Below, piece by piece: positions 10,490 to 23,040 of a stretch of DNA of 64,000 nt. The DNA is from Trichobilharzia szidati. Taxonomy: Eukaryota; Platyhelminthes; Trematoda; Strigeidida; Schistosomatidae. The stretch spans positions 54,471,564 through 54,535,563 of the forward strand of contig OX235279.1 of assembly GCA_944472155.2 (NCBI GenBank), written 5' to 3'. The notes under the pieces were generated by a model. That model had not been told where the DNA came from, made no database searches, and worked only from the letters and a program-made list of their open reading frames with translations. The position numbers and the translations under genes were made by a program. Every line of letters starts with the position of its first letter. The stretch's first letter is position 1.

Positions 10490-11790
10490 AATTTAAATTT
10501 AAGCCGGCTCCCAGCTTGAATCACACAAACAGTTGTAATGATGCATGCATGAGGAGGAGCAAAGATCAAGTAAACCATCTTCCATTTTTGGTTTAAACAC
10601 TAGACAGCTGCTAAGGGATTGGGCAGCATGTCCAGAGTAGAAAGTCCTCTTCATAGATCTGGTTAGACTCTGGGATAGAATCTCCGTGGGAGTATCCTCC
10701 CTGAATAATGGCTTCTTCCTCAGCGTTACAAGTTTATGTTTGCTACTGAAGTAAATAATGTTACCTTTTACCAAATTCTGCGGATATCTTGATTTTACTT
10801 ATATTTTTCTTACCAGCTAACCAAATTAAATGTCAAGAGATTTCAAATTCCAAGTCAATAAAATGATCAATGTAAGCTGACAACTGATCACAACAATGGT
10901 TGTCAGAAGATACAATTTTATTATTCATGGAAAATTCAAATAAGTTCACTTTTCATTCATTAAAGCTTGTGCTTAAGATGTCATCTAGATGAACAACGAA
11001 AGGTTTGCAATTAAATCGACCAGCGCGGAGAACAAGACCAAATCAAAATCATTGGCCTGAGCTACAAGTCTTGTCTATTACTTTTCTGGATATCTGTTTT
11101 CTCTTGGAATATGATGTGGAGTTTTTTCTCTATGAAGTCGTCAGCTTAAATTGAACTTGCTCTTAATGCTAAGCGCTTGATCGAATTGCGTTTGTATTTC
11201 ATTAGGGAAAAGTTTAGAAAGCGTTTGTACTGAGCTTGAGTATCTATTTTTTCAAAGATCTTTCTGTCGATGGATCTATCTCCTCTTCCAGTTAGTGAAA
11301 CGTCAATATAGTGCAAAGGGTAATTATTATAAGGTGAAGTGGATGGTTGGATGCCCCAAACAAAATCAACTAGTCACATGGACATTTATCGTAGACTGAA
11401 AAACTGACATCCATTTAACGACAGTAAAGTTAAATCTTTGCTACTTCATTTTTCAACCTACCATCTTCTAGTGTCTCTAGAAATATGTCCGTAAATATGG
11501 TGTTTGGTGGAATTCCCATAGCTACTCTATCAACCCGTTTGTACATTTCAATATTGAGCTAGAACTACACATTCGTTGTGCATTTCAGCGGTAGTTCGTT
11601 CAAATTAACAATAGGAATGCAAATTTCTCTCTGTAATCTTTTCGCAGATATAATCAATGGTTTCATTTAGAGCAACATTAATGAATAAAAAAGTCACACC
11701 AAAGGATGCCACATATCTGTAAGTAAAGCTTGAGATTTCCATTATACTAATACAAAATATCCATCGTTTATACTGAATTTTACTGTATTG
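10490..11790 (-). mobile_element. Penelope-like element copy 2, badly decayed
   Basis: Read leftwards, PLE landmarks occur in order but in shifting frames. RT motif A (VTFLFINVALNETIDYICEK) lies near 11700, a degenerate motif B (RVAMGIPPN) near 11520-11500, the FLDV-like YIDVSLTGRGD near 11290, and the LMKYKRN thumb motif near 11210. Then come the FREDTPTEIL linker near 10700 and the start of the Cys-rich GIY-YIG entry at 10510-10550. At least five frameshifts or stops are needed. It is interrupted at 10836-11070 by dispersed repeat R2, which is therefore younger than this PLE. Confidence 0.7.
10836..11070 (+). repeat. Dispersed repeat R2, copy b, inside PLE copy 2
   Basis: Counterpart of 7374-7600. 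Located between the linker and thumb parts of the PLE, so it looks like an insertion into the element. No TSD could be fixed by eye. Confidence 0.6.
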
Positions 11791-12104
11791 GCATAGCAAT
11801 ATTTAACACTTACTTTTTTTATATATTTGAAATTTGAGTACCTATCCGCTTAATCTTCAATATTGCACAACTGCTAATTTTACCTTGACCTCATTTAATC
11901 ATTGAAAGTTCTGCGTTATCATGATTTCTTCATTATTCTTAAAACCACTTGATTCAACTGGTGATACTGTTGTTGTAATTAACATTATTTTTTGTTTACT
12001 TTGACACTGTTATCATAGTTATACATGGTGATATTAATGGTATATTTACAGCACTTAACGTTTATATTTGATCCACTAAATGACCGTCAACTATATATAC
12101 ATAT

Positions 12105-12310
12105 ATAGATGCTCCAAACAGTGATATCGCCAGGCATCTCCTTGACACGGGTCGTGAGGTGGACATCTCAAGATCGCTCGAAATTATCAATAGGCAAGAG
12201 AGTTCCATTCTTTTCAAGTTTGCCAAGGCAATCTCCATCAAGCGCCTGAAACCCAATTTATGCATTCAGAAAGAAGCGGATTTCAATATCTCTTTGCCCT
12301 GTCAACTGGA
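12105..12310 (+). mobile_element. Penelope-like element copy 3, C-terminal tail only
   Basis: The frame SDIARHLLDTGREVDISRSL...LFKFAKAISIKRLKPNLCIQKE matches, position for position, the region after the GIY-YIG domain in copies 4, 5 and 8 (HLVDTEHKVDV...LLQTAEAIGIHLKKPSLCVQKK). Nothing upstream of it is PLE-like. The reverse-strand frame over the same bases is a shadow. Confidence 0.7.
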
Positions 12311-12984
12311 TATTTTCACCCTCTCTTTTATTTGATTACGCAATGTCGAAAGTTTCCATTGTGTATGATCACTATTTTTTAGGATATAGTGTTAATTATT
12401 ATTATTATTAGCACTGCATGTATACATTGATTGATTTTTGTTTAAAAATGAACTCTGTGCAAGTATGTTATATGTGTTGCTGTAGATATACTTATTGATG
12501 TCTTTGGGATGTAAGCAGCTGATGAGAAGCTAACAAAATTATAGATGGTACTATTTTATTCTGAAAAAACTGTTGTTCTTCCTTAATTCAAATTCATTAA
12601 GAGGAATAAATGGATGAAAGTTCTAGATTTCACTGCTAGTCACAGCAAAAGTCTTCATCGAAAACCAGTGTCGAACTCGAGAACCTGAAACATATAACCT
12701 CAGTTCTACACAAGTATTGGTTTGATCACTTATTTCGATGTCATCAGACGATACTTCGGAAACAAAGTAGATGATGCATAACTTTGCGACAATTAAATAC
12801 CATTTAATTTGAGACTACTTATAAGTAGCATCACATGTTCTTCATAGATTTTTAAAATTGAATAAAGTTAGCTGAATTCTCGCAATTTACTTATACAAAA
12901 ACTGAAAGTTTAAAATATTACGGTTACTTAGGAAACACAAATACCCAGCATCAAATACTGATTTGTAAGGGTTTGAGTGGTTAT
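12311..12984. other. No gene seen
   Basis: AT-rich spacer including a short ATT triplet run near 12400; nothing recognisable. Confidence 0.35.
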
Positions 12985-13194
12985 AGGTTTGATCACGAGT
13001 TGACATCAGTTAGAGAACCACTGGATCGGGTTCCAGTGGCTGGATGTTCTAAAGAGTCAATATTTGTCTGGAAGGTCTTGGGTTCGAACGACAGTGGGTG
13101 CTGTCTAAGAGTCACAAACTACGATGAAACAGCCGTCCAGTACTCACAGCCTTTCCAATGGTTCTCTAACTGATGTCAACTCGTGATCAAACCT
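12985..13194 (+). mobile_element. Hammerhead-type SINE with inverted ends
   Basis: Left end 12985-13023 is the inverse of right end 13155-13194 (about 39 bp with a few mismatches). Between them are GTGGCTGGATGTTC (loose A box), GGGTTCGAACGAC at 13080-13092 (B box), then CTGTCTAAGAGTC...GATGAAACAGCCGTCCAG. The last aligns with the hammerhead core CTGAGGAGTC...GACGAAACGGCCGTCCAG of Sm-alpha-like repeats. CUGANGA is mutated, so no cleavage is expected. It lies directly outside the left terminal repeat of PLE copy 4. Confidence 0.7.
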
Positions 13195-13210
13195 GCAAAT
13201 GCTGAACAAC

Positions 13211-13556
13211 AGAAAGATTGAGCGAAGAAATATTTACTTCACAATTAGATCCTCTTCTCTCTCTGGCTCTACTCTAATATATTCTGTATAGCATTTTTAT
13301 TACAACACACAACAGTTTACCAAACAAGTGGCGATATGTTTGTTAACAATAATTAGTCAGTGTCAAAATGTCAGTGGGTTGATAATTAACGAAGGAAATC
13401 AATACACATTTAAAAGGTAGAAATGGATAGAATAAATTAATTTTACAAGGATAACACGTAATTAAAGGTGAAGTGGTCAAAATAAATAAAAATAAAATAA
13501 TTTGGACAATTATAATTTTTATAGGTTTAGGGGGAAGGGGTTACGTAGTTCTGTTT
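13211..13556. repeat. Left inverted terminal repeat (pLTR) of PLE copy 4
   Basis: About 346 bp, matching 15008-15355 in reverse complement almost base for base. It begins near ATTGAGCGAAGAAAT and ends at GGGGTTACGTAGT. A shortened copy lies at 28276-28386. Confidence 0.9.
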
Positions 13557-15007
13557 ATATGAATCTTTAAAGCCTACTGGCACGGTTACACCAAGATTAT
13601 ATGGACTACCAAAAGTGCATAAAATCGGTTTGCCACTTCGACCAGTGTCGGACATGTGTAATTCCCCATATCACGCAACAGTAAAATGGCTAGTGAAGCT
13701 GCTAAAGCCTCTGCATAATGAATTGGTAAAACATAGCGTAAATGGCAGTTTTGAATTTGTTGAAAAAATAAGAGATCTTAATGTGAGGGACAAGTTTATG
13801 ATATCTTTTGATGTATCCTCCTTGTTCACCAATGTACCGTTAATGGAGACAGTGGATTTTATATGTGAGGAGATTACTACACGAAACATAGACATCGGGA
13901 TTTCTATATCCACCTTGAAGGAATGAATGAATGTTCAATGAATGAATGAATGTTCATTTCTTATTCAATAAGGAATATGACAGGCAAATTGATGGTGTAG
14001 CTATGAGTTCCCCATTGGGTCCAATCCTAGTTGATTTTTTCCTCGCTAAATTAGAGAATGGACCACTGAAAGAGTAATTAATGACATGGATTTCTACTGT
14101 CGATATATGGATGACACATTTGTGGTTATGAAAGACGAGAATGATGCAATGAATATCCTTGACAAGTTTAACGATGCACATTCAGCAATAAACTCTACCA
14201 TAGAGAAAGAAAGTAATGACAGTATCTCATTCCTAGATGTCTTCATGGCTAGGAAAGATGATGGCACACTAAGAAGGAATGTGTATAAGAAACCTACAAC
14301 AACAGGTCAGTACACTCATTTTTTGAGTTTTGTACCTTTGAAATATAAACGTAACCTGGTAAAGTGTCTGGTTCATAAAGCTAAGCTAATCTGTTCAGAT
14401 GACTGCCTCAATGAGGAGCTTAAGATTATTAAAGAATTACTTAGAAAAAATGGTTATCCAGATAAATTTATTGAGAAGAATATGAATTCAGCACCAAGGA
14501 GAGTCAGTATGGCTACATCAGCGAAATAATAACACTGCGCTTGAAGAATTCAGTTAAAAGAGCTTATTATGCAGCAGAGGTACGTTGTCTCTTCAAAACC
14601 ACCCCTATTTTATGTTTGAGAAATAAGGATTAACTACCTAATTTTGCCTCTTCTATGTGTATCTACCAGTTTGACTGCAGCTGCGGAGCCAGCTACATTG
14701 GGCGTACAATTAGGCAGTTTCATCGTCGTATTTCCGCATATCATCCAACATGGTAAAGCAAGGGACAAATAAGATCTATTCGTAGTTCTATTTTAGCACA
14801 CCTTGTTGATACTGAGCATAAGGTTGATGTTAATACTGCATTTAAAGTTATTTATAGCATTCCGACTAATCCTAATTTTGCTCTACGAGTTCGTCTTCTA
14901 CAGACAGCTGAAGCAATCGGAATCCACCTGAAGAAGCCAAGCCTATGTGTTCAGAAGAAATTTGTACAGCCACTTTCCTTACCATGGCCATCGTTGCAAG
15001 AATGCAT
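13557..15007 (+). mobile_element. Penelope-like element copy 4, RT plus GIY-YIG body
   Basis: The most complete PLE here. Readable blocks in order are: YGLPKVHKIGLPLRPVSDMCNSP (about 13590-13670), motif A FDVSSLFTNVPLMETVDFIC (about 13806-13865), motif B DGVAMSSPLGP in a shifted frame (about 13990-14025), and motif C CRYMDDTFVVM (about 14097-14130). These are followed by SFLDVFMARKDDG, a thumb segment FVPLKYKRN, GIY-YIG entry YQFDCSCGASYIGRTIRQFHRR (about 14670-14740), and tail EAIGIHLKKPSLCVQKK. A TGA near 13924 follows a short ATGA/TGAATGAA expansion, and further stops or frameshifts occur near 14075, 14527, 14630 and 14755. The catalytic Asp pair is intact but the frame is not. Confidence 0.9.
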
Positions 15008-15355
15008 AAACAGGACTACGTAACCCCTTCCCCCTAAACCTATAAAAATTATAATTGTCCAAATTATTTTATTTTTATTTATTTTGACCACTTCACCTTT
15101 AATTACGTGTTATCCTTGTAAAATTAATTTATTCTATCCATTTCTACCTTTTAAATGTGTATTGATTTCCTTCGTTAATTATCAACCCACTGACATTTTG
15201 ACACTGACTAATTATTGTTAACAAACATATCGCCACTTGTTTGGTAAACTGTTGTGTGTTGTAATAAAAATGCTATACAGAATATATTAGAGTAGAGCCA
15301 GAGAGAGAAGAGGATCTAATTGTGAAGTAAATATTTCTTCGCTCAATATTTCTGT
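15008..15355. repeat. Right inverted terminal repeat (pLTR) of PLE copy 4
   Basis: Reverse complement of 13211-13556 with only a few differences (for example ACGTAGTC/ACGTAGTT near the inner edge). Such low divergence implies recent insertion or ongoing homogenisation, in contrast to the damaged reading frame between the arms. Confidence 0.9.
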
Positions 15356-18204
15356 CTTCCAAATGTATAAATGGGGATTTTTTCTATATTAAAATGCTGA
15401 ATATTCTACATTAAAGTGTCAAAATCAGTAAAGCATCAATTTTCACTGTGATCTCCCTTTGTAGAAACCCCAATGGCAAATTTTCCGTTTTGATAGGGAA
15501 GGATTCATGATGTCATGTGCCGTACATCATATTTTTGTCAATCGAATCGGGATGATAGACAAAAGGGAAAGGGATAACTGTTGTAGTATTGCTCACATAT
15601 ACGTCATATATGTCCACACACTCATTGTTACTATGTCACGTCATAATCCTGCGACCCACTTGTGTTGAATTGAAGTTAATATCATTATTGTGTCCGTTGG
15701 AGGCTTCAACTAAGATTTAATGGCGAGTAACTGAAGAGTTGGATAAATTTGCAGATGTTTATTTTATCTGAATTTTATCTTTAATTTGAAAGAGTTCAGA
15801 CGCAGCTTCGAGCAAAATAATTTCAGAACCCGTTTCAGTGCGTTATCATTAGTTTTACACCGGTGATAACTTCGTTTATTTTCATGACTATACTCACTGG
15901 CTTCAACACTTGATGCAGTATTTGGAAATGAATGATTTACAAAGAGTTATTCATGTTAGTATACTTACCGTCCTATGTGAATGTTTGGGTCGGGTGCAAC
16001 GGTAGAATTCGACATTATTTTCTCACAAAATGTAAAAATAGTCATGCCAAACAGACATACTGATCAAGAAAATGAACATTGATGTCTTTAGTTTTGCATT
16101 CAAAAAGTTAAGTAAAGACCATGAGATTTGCAATGGATTTCAGTCTCATTTTGAAAGACCTCTTACAGTTGTAACAAGAATCATAGAAGAAGGGTGACCT
16201 TGAACCACTTATTTTTGTTTAAATTGTTTACACACCAACAGCAAATGTTTGCATTCTTCAGAAGACCATCGACCTCAAAAAATGATTTGATTTCGGTGGA
16301 GGGTTCAGATTATGTCGAATGTATTTACACACAGCTGTGAAAGGCAAAGTTTAACATATGTTCTGTGGTTTTGTGTTGTTGGCCGTAAAAAGGAAAGTAC
16401 AAATAAGAGTCTGAATTGTGTCACAGTCTTCACCGATATTTTTAAATTTGTCACTAAAGTGATCAATCTTTCCTTTAAATCCATATATATATATATATAC
16501 TGTACTGAATGTTATACAAGGTGTGTTCTGCCTTGAAAATATGAAGCAGATATTTGGAGGTTACTTTTTTCGAATCCTTTCACTTTTAATGATAACGTTT
16601 CACATAAGTAGCCAACTGTCAAACCTAAGCTATTCAAGTTGCTTTAAAGATCAGATATATAAGTTACAGAATATCAACAGATGTTCAAATTAACACTAAG
16701 TTTCATTAATGATAAATAACAAAAAGAATTATTTCTTCAATGCTTGAACGGAAAGCATTCGATATTAAACTTCGTAAGAAATCCAAGATGACTTTCCAAA
16801 TGGGTATAAGTATAATTTATTCACGAACACATTTTAAAAATTGTTAGAAGGATATAAAGTTGTCAAACACAAGCGGTACTATTTGGTTGAGTGAAACTGA
16901 TTCTTGTAGTGAGTAAAACAGTAATTGTTTAGATTTCACCAGGTTTTTAAACACCTACTGAAATAAAGACTGTGAATCAGTTTTCTTTTAATCACTGTTT
17001 ATATCCGTATGATAGTTATATGGCGGTAATGGGATAAACTAAAAGCCAATGATATTGTGCAGACATATCAAGAAACAATAATGAATTCAACTGTACTTAA
17101 ATAGCTTTGAAAAAGCAATGCATATGTGAATAAAATGCATGTATAAATCACTGTTAAAAGATGAATAAAGTAAATACAACAACTTGAATTCTAATGTACT
17201 AACAAATACCTACTGTAAGACCTGTCATAAAGTAGATGACACAAAGTCCCTAAATCGTCTATCCACATTACTGTAATACTATAATACCCATCTTTGGCCA
17301 AAGTAATCGTCATAATTAAAAGTTAAAATACTACTGGTTACTGTCAAGATTGTGAAAAATGCATTTGTGAGTAGTAAAGTGAGACAATCAAACAAAAGGA
17401 TTTCATTTAGCTTGTGAATCGTTAAGCTTTCCAAATGTTAACCCTTGAAGTTCTTAGTAGTATACACAAAAGATATATATTCACCTAAGAGTGGCTTGCA
17501 TCAACCTCAGATTTTGTCTTCATGAACAGGTTATAACATACTAAAGTACTGAATCACTGACAGAAACATACATTCAGTATTTTAAAATGATTTAAAAGTA
17601 GACGTGTTTGTATAAGAACATGAAATAAGCGTCAGTGAATCATAGCTTATTTGAAGCCAAATAAATCACTTACTTATTCTATTGAACTTTGGGAGAGATG
17701 AACAAGAATATTTATGCTTCCTCACTTTTCTAAAAAGTAGGTAATGTATCGTCAACAACTCAACTGAGGTTAAGTATGTACTCCAAAGTACACCGAGTCA
17801 TACTGAAACCTAGACAAACTTTACAACTCGCTTTCATCCATTATTTATTATTATTTATTTTACTACCTTACATATTCTATTTTATTAGTGGATTAATTCA
17901 TATTTTACGTATAGGACAGGTATCGTTCTTATAGCACTTTTGAATAAAAACCAACCTTTGTTTTCATGCAAGCGTATAAACACATAAGCAAACAGTGTAC
18001 TAAAAAATGACGAGATTCTTATGGAACAGTATCGTAAAATGAAGAAGGACGTTGATCACTCAATTTCTGGCCACTGAAACAGCACTGAGCACGTGTGAAA
18101 AAAATAATATATCAGCAATACCTAATGTACAGCAAATACTGATACCGTTAAAAGTTGTGAGTGTTGGACAATGAAACATATAGACTTATGTAATAGTAAC
18201 GTGA
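15356..18204. other. AT-rich DNA without a recognised gene
   Basis: Read on both strands: no EF-hand loop, RT motif, tRNA box pair or exon with paired splice sites. An (AT)n tract lies at 16483-16499. Could be a long intron or intergenic DNA. Confidence 0.35.
16483..16499. repeat. (AT)n microsatellite
   Basis: About eight AT units. Confidence 0.85.
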
Positions 18205-18605
18205 TTTAGAGGTGATCGAGACACAAAACCAACAGCGGCAATCACCAGTCGACGTTAATGAGAGAAATTTGATGGAAGTTACCTCTTTCACTTATCTAGG
18301 TGGCATCGTTTCAACTATGTGCGACACTGATGATGATGTCAAAGGCAGGATAGGAAAAGAAAGTTTTTCATCTTTCTGAAATCAGCGTGTTAATCTGCTG
18401 CACGCGGCATAAGGAGCAACATTCGGGTTTTCAACCCTAATGTCTAGTCAGAGACTTGGTACTTCACATAAGGTATTTCAGATAGACTGCAGACTATTAT
18501 CAATAGCTTACTACTATCGACGCTGAAGATCAGATGGCCAGGAAGGATTGACAACAAGGAACTCTGGTAACAAACCAACTAAGAACCTACTGCTCAACAA
18601 GTAAG
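18205..18605 (+). mobile_element. RTE-clade LINE fragment, decayed
   Basis: The conserved RTE 3' coding string is recognisable in pieces: INERNLMEVTSFTYLGGIVSTMCDTDDDVKGRIGK (about 18255-18355), NIRVFNPNV (about 18420), then LLSTLKIRWPGRIDNKELW (about 18510-18570). It matches the copies at 19775, 40264 and 61718. Frameshifts separate the blocks and both ends are lost. Confidence 0.75.
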
Positions 18606-19774
18606 CCAAAGGAATGCATTGGGAAATGAATTCTTTTATTAAAGGCTAAATGCTATTTCAAAGTTTACTGCTGTTGTTGATGCTATATGCTTAACTTAAA
18701 ATTTCATCCACATTACTCCATACTATGTTTAAACAGTAGGCCTTAAAGATGGCTGAGTTCTAAACAAGTACAACTCATACTGTATCACGATAATTTTAAA
18801 GATATCTAATGCACGTTAGTAAAACTAGAAATATCAGCCAGTATTTTAAATGGAGAAAATTTTTTTTCTCGATAATTTAACAAATAAGGCAAATATCTTT
18901 CAGACGATAGAAAGCAAAGTTGATTAACTGATGATGAATTGATTATCCTAATAGTATTTATGATAACCATCTACGTGGAGATTTTGCTATCTTTCAAATA
19001 TTTGGCTACTCTTTATAATTTCATAGCCAAGATATTATATTTTTAATTAAACTTATGCTATACAAAATCATATGATAGTGGGGTTGTGTCGTATGCGAAA
19101 TTTTAAAGGTGTGTATATCTTCAACCTTGAATAGATTTTGTGCTACATTATAATCGATAATTGATGTAATTGCATTCATTCTATTCGCTGCAGTGAAAAC
19201 CTTATGCAATTTATGATTGGCTAACATAGTATGTGAGTGAATATTATTCCAGTTAACAGACATCTTATGACAAATACATCTCTCAAAACGAAATCGAAAG
19301 TGACTGTGCCAACTTAGAGTAACAAAACTCATTTAAACAAATATATGTAGGCTTTTTCATGAGCGTCGAATATGAAGAGGAAGATAGGTACAAAAGATAG
19401 GATAGAATAAGAGTGCAAATAATGGTACCTGAAAGCAGGAATGACTTCAGTCAAACGTTTAATTACACATCATAACACAGGTTAAATTAAAATGTCTAAA
19501 TGATCAATGAGGTAACCATTACTGTTGTGAAAGAAAGTGTAGGGGATTTGGCAACTCAGTGATGTCATTTTGCCGGTGTTGAAAATGGTGTCTAAGATAG
19601 AATTATTAATTTCAAATTTATTACTTATTCGTGTATATTTTCGGATGTAAGAACCTCGTAGATTTTCTGATTCTTAAAGACAAAGTTTAAAGTATCCAAA
19701 CATCGCATTATCATACAAAGACCACATTTGAGATATGCTGACAATATCTAAAAACTGAGTGCTTTTGTGTATAT
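18606..19774. other. No gene seen
   Basis: AT-rich. A minus-strand frame at 19021-19332 has no recognisable content. Confidence 0.35.
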
Positions 19775-20610
19775 TATTTCGTATCACACAGACTCGAAGA
19801 CCTAGAGGCGAAAAGCGACAAACTGCCTGAAGAGGCTGGCAGCGAGGACGGGACTCCTGGTGAACATAGCGAAGACGGAGGTGATGAGGATAACTAACCA
19901 ACCAACCAACAGCAACAACAACCAGCACCAATCACAATCAACAGGAGAGATTTATCAGAGGTGACTTCCTTCACTTATCTAGGAATCATGGTTTCAACTA
20001 CAGGCGGAATGAATAAAGACGCCAAAGGCAGAATCGAAAAGGCAAGATACACCTTCATCAGTCTGAAATCAGTTTGGAAATCTTCTGCAATAACTCAGCA
20101 TAAAGAACAAGATTCGGATTTCCAACACCAATGTTATATCAGTCAGTTCTTCTATACGGGTCAGAAACTCGCACTGTGTGTCACGAAAAGGATTTCCAAC
20201 AGGTTGCGGCAGACTTTTGTCAACAGTTGCCTTCGCTGGCTCCATACTGAAGATCAAAAGGCCGGCTGGAAAGAATTAGCAACAAGAAACCCTGGCTGGG
20301 AACAAACCAACCAAGAGCCAACTGCTCGACGAATATGCAGAAGAAAGTGGAGATGGATTGACAACACATGCTGTGGAGGTCGCCGAATGACATCGCCCAC
20401 TAGACCCTCGAGTGGGGATCGAATGGGAACCAACGAGTGGGTCGTCGGTGCGAGGGTGACATGGAGGAGATCGTGTGAGGAGGAGATGAGAGATTATGGT
20501 CAATCGTGGATCCATCTGAAGGGGACGGAGGAGATTAGAACAAAGTGGAGATGTGTGGTTGAAGCCCTGTGTTCCACTCGGAACCCAAGGGAATAATAAT
20601 TATAATAAAA
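19775..20610 (+). mobile_element. RTE-clade LINE, 5'-truncated 3' coding end
   Basis: Starts after the catalytic FADD motif with HRLEDLEAKSDKLPEEAG, passes a Gln-rich tract (about 19905-19925), then EVTSFTYLGIMVSTTGG, ICRRKWRWID, VTWRRSCEEEM and the terminal ALCSTRNPRE, followed by TAATAATAATTATAATAAAA at the 3' end. A 211-codon frame is open at 19961-20596, but the reading slips around 20090-20150 and 20250-20270 relative to the other copies. Only the RT C-terminal region is present, as expected for a 5'-truncated LINE insertion. Confidence 0.85.
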
Positions 20611-23040
20611 TACTAGAAAGAATACAATTCATCAGTGATTTAGTACTAAATATTTATGAAGAGAGGTGCTTCCGTTTATCGCTGATTATCAGTAGGTAGA
20701 ACAATATCAAATTGAACTGAAACTAACCTTAGTAAGCACAGTAGCGATACCGTAACAGGAATTAAAAATGTTTATCAGGCAATTACCTATTGTAAGAAAT
20801 TAAAGATTTAACGTTGTGTAGGCAAAAAAGGAAATAAGTTGTTACGGTTGCCAAGCATGTCCTTAGTATGGTATTGGAGAGAAATTTATTAAGAGTGGCT
20901 TTTTGCACTACCCCGCCATTTGTAGCGTCGTAGTCCTTCGCTGTGGTGGTTTATTGACAAGTTACTTTTTGTATGCTTTTTAAATGAAATTCTACATTAA
21001 AATTCATTTTTTGGCGTACATATTGCCGTTGTCATTATATTCTTGAACTGTGTTACACTTACTGCACTTTTATCAGAAAGTGTTGCTTGATACTTTTATC
21101 GGCGCAATGCGATAGACTAAAGGAGACAGTAAGGTCAAAATTTGAACGTTTATTGTTGAACTGTCATGTTATCATGCCGACATATTTTGGCCTATTTACA
21201 AGAACGCAGTAATACCAGCGGATAAAACTGGTACCATTTTGCAAAAAGGTTTTGCCACATAATGACCTTTTAAATTATATTAGTCTGCTTTACATAGCAA
21301 GTAAGAAGTAGACTGAATCCAGGTGTAGATGATTTACAGTGCACTTCAGTGCACCATGCATATATATATGTATACATGTGTGAATTACCTATTTACCATA
21401 GAATCTAAAAGTAAATATTTTGAGATATTCTGTTTTTTCCAGCAGTTTCATATGAGTCCAATAGAACGTGTTAAATGTCTGAATTGTTTTGAGTGTAGTT
21501 TTGTTTATGTCAAAATATTTATAAAGTCAGATGATGTGAATGTAGAGTTTTCAATCATTTAAGAAATAACAAACAGAGTTTTTCAACTTGTGGTCATGAA
21601 TACATAAAAGAATATAATTTTGTAATAGAAATTGTCATTAGATCACCATGCGGTCATATTGCTTTCATAGTTAACGAAATGTCAGTTAAAACTAGGCAAC
21701 ACATTTAAGTTACTTGTCTAAAAGTTATCAGGAAACTTATTTTGTGGTTAATAGATTGAGATTTTCAGACTTGATAACTAGTGCAGGTTCACATATCTAT
21801 AAGCAGTTGTCTAGCTGATCTTTTTGACATGGAAACAACTTAATTTTCTGTCACTTCACCGTTTGCATAGATCCATAAGAAATATGCGTAGCAAGCACCT
21901 TATACAAGTAGACAAGATAACCGCTTTATGACATCTTTTCCCTAAAGAAATATAAATGCATATTTAAATCCTGTTGGTAACTCTAATCTTTACACTCGGT
22001 ATCATGTATTTGGATTTAATTCTTCGCATGAATTTAAACTGATAAGATGTATCATCTATACATGCATTCAGAAGTAAATTGAGTTTGATTTAAACTGTTT
22101 TATCCCGAAAATTCCACTTGATTACAAATCTGTAGTTATTGACTCCATATTACTAGAGAATGTCCTGTTACCCAAAGCTAGATGTCATTCTTTGCGCAGT
22201 ATCTATTTCATTGGCACACGAGTTTATATATTAGGAATATTAACTGTTACCTGTATAAGACCAAGACGGAGGTCATGTTTTACCACAATATGAAAGTTGC
22301 AGATAATAGTAAACATCTGGAATGTAGTAAGTTCACTGGAAAAACAAAGTGATATTATTTCTATCAAGTATCGTTTTGCAGGAATTTGATCGGTTATATG
22401 TTTGATCACTTTTGTATATTTATTCAACAAATTTCCGGAACATCGCATCTCTTTATGAGTACTGTTTCTTCAGCATTTGAAATCGTTAAGCTAAGGCTTT
22501 CAAATCTGAGTTTGTAAAACCATCAGGAAACAGTCGATTTTATTCAGTGAATTTCACTCTGATTTTCGGAAGAAAAATACTTCAACGAACTCAGAATATG
22601 CTTCATTCTCACCACTGGAAACACTTTGAAATAGTCATTTTTATGGTTCTTAATTCTACCGATAACCCAAGTCTGCAAGGATCAGTAATCAAAACTAAGT
22701 TTTTATTTATTCACAAATACGGAGACTTCTGCTCCAAAAAAATCACAAATAATCACTTAGAATTTGTAATAAAATAGCGTAACAACCTATGTACTGCTGG
22801 AAACTCTTAAAGCAGTAAGAAAATGACTCAGCGAGCAGATATAAGTTCCTACTTTAGCCTGAGCATCTTTATTTGAGACCATTTACAGTTGCATCTAATT
22901 TCAACGTATGCACAAGAGCATTTCATTAAATCAGTAAAACAATATTTATAATGCTAAAGAATGTAGTATTTGTATGAAGTGGTTTTTGAATTTGAAATCG
23001 ATTAAAATAAGGAGAGTGAAGTACTGTAAATTATTATACT
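20611..23040. other. AT-rich DNA without a recognised gene
   Basis: Small open frames (for example 21329-21562 and 22224-22448) show no domain and no splice context. Nothing repeated elsewhere in the window. Confidence 0.35.

Noticed and set aside
13211..15355. DNA transposon with terminal inverted repeats
   Set aside because: The protein between the arms is a Penelope RT with GIY-YIG, not a transposase; inverted pLTRs are a known PLE arrangement.
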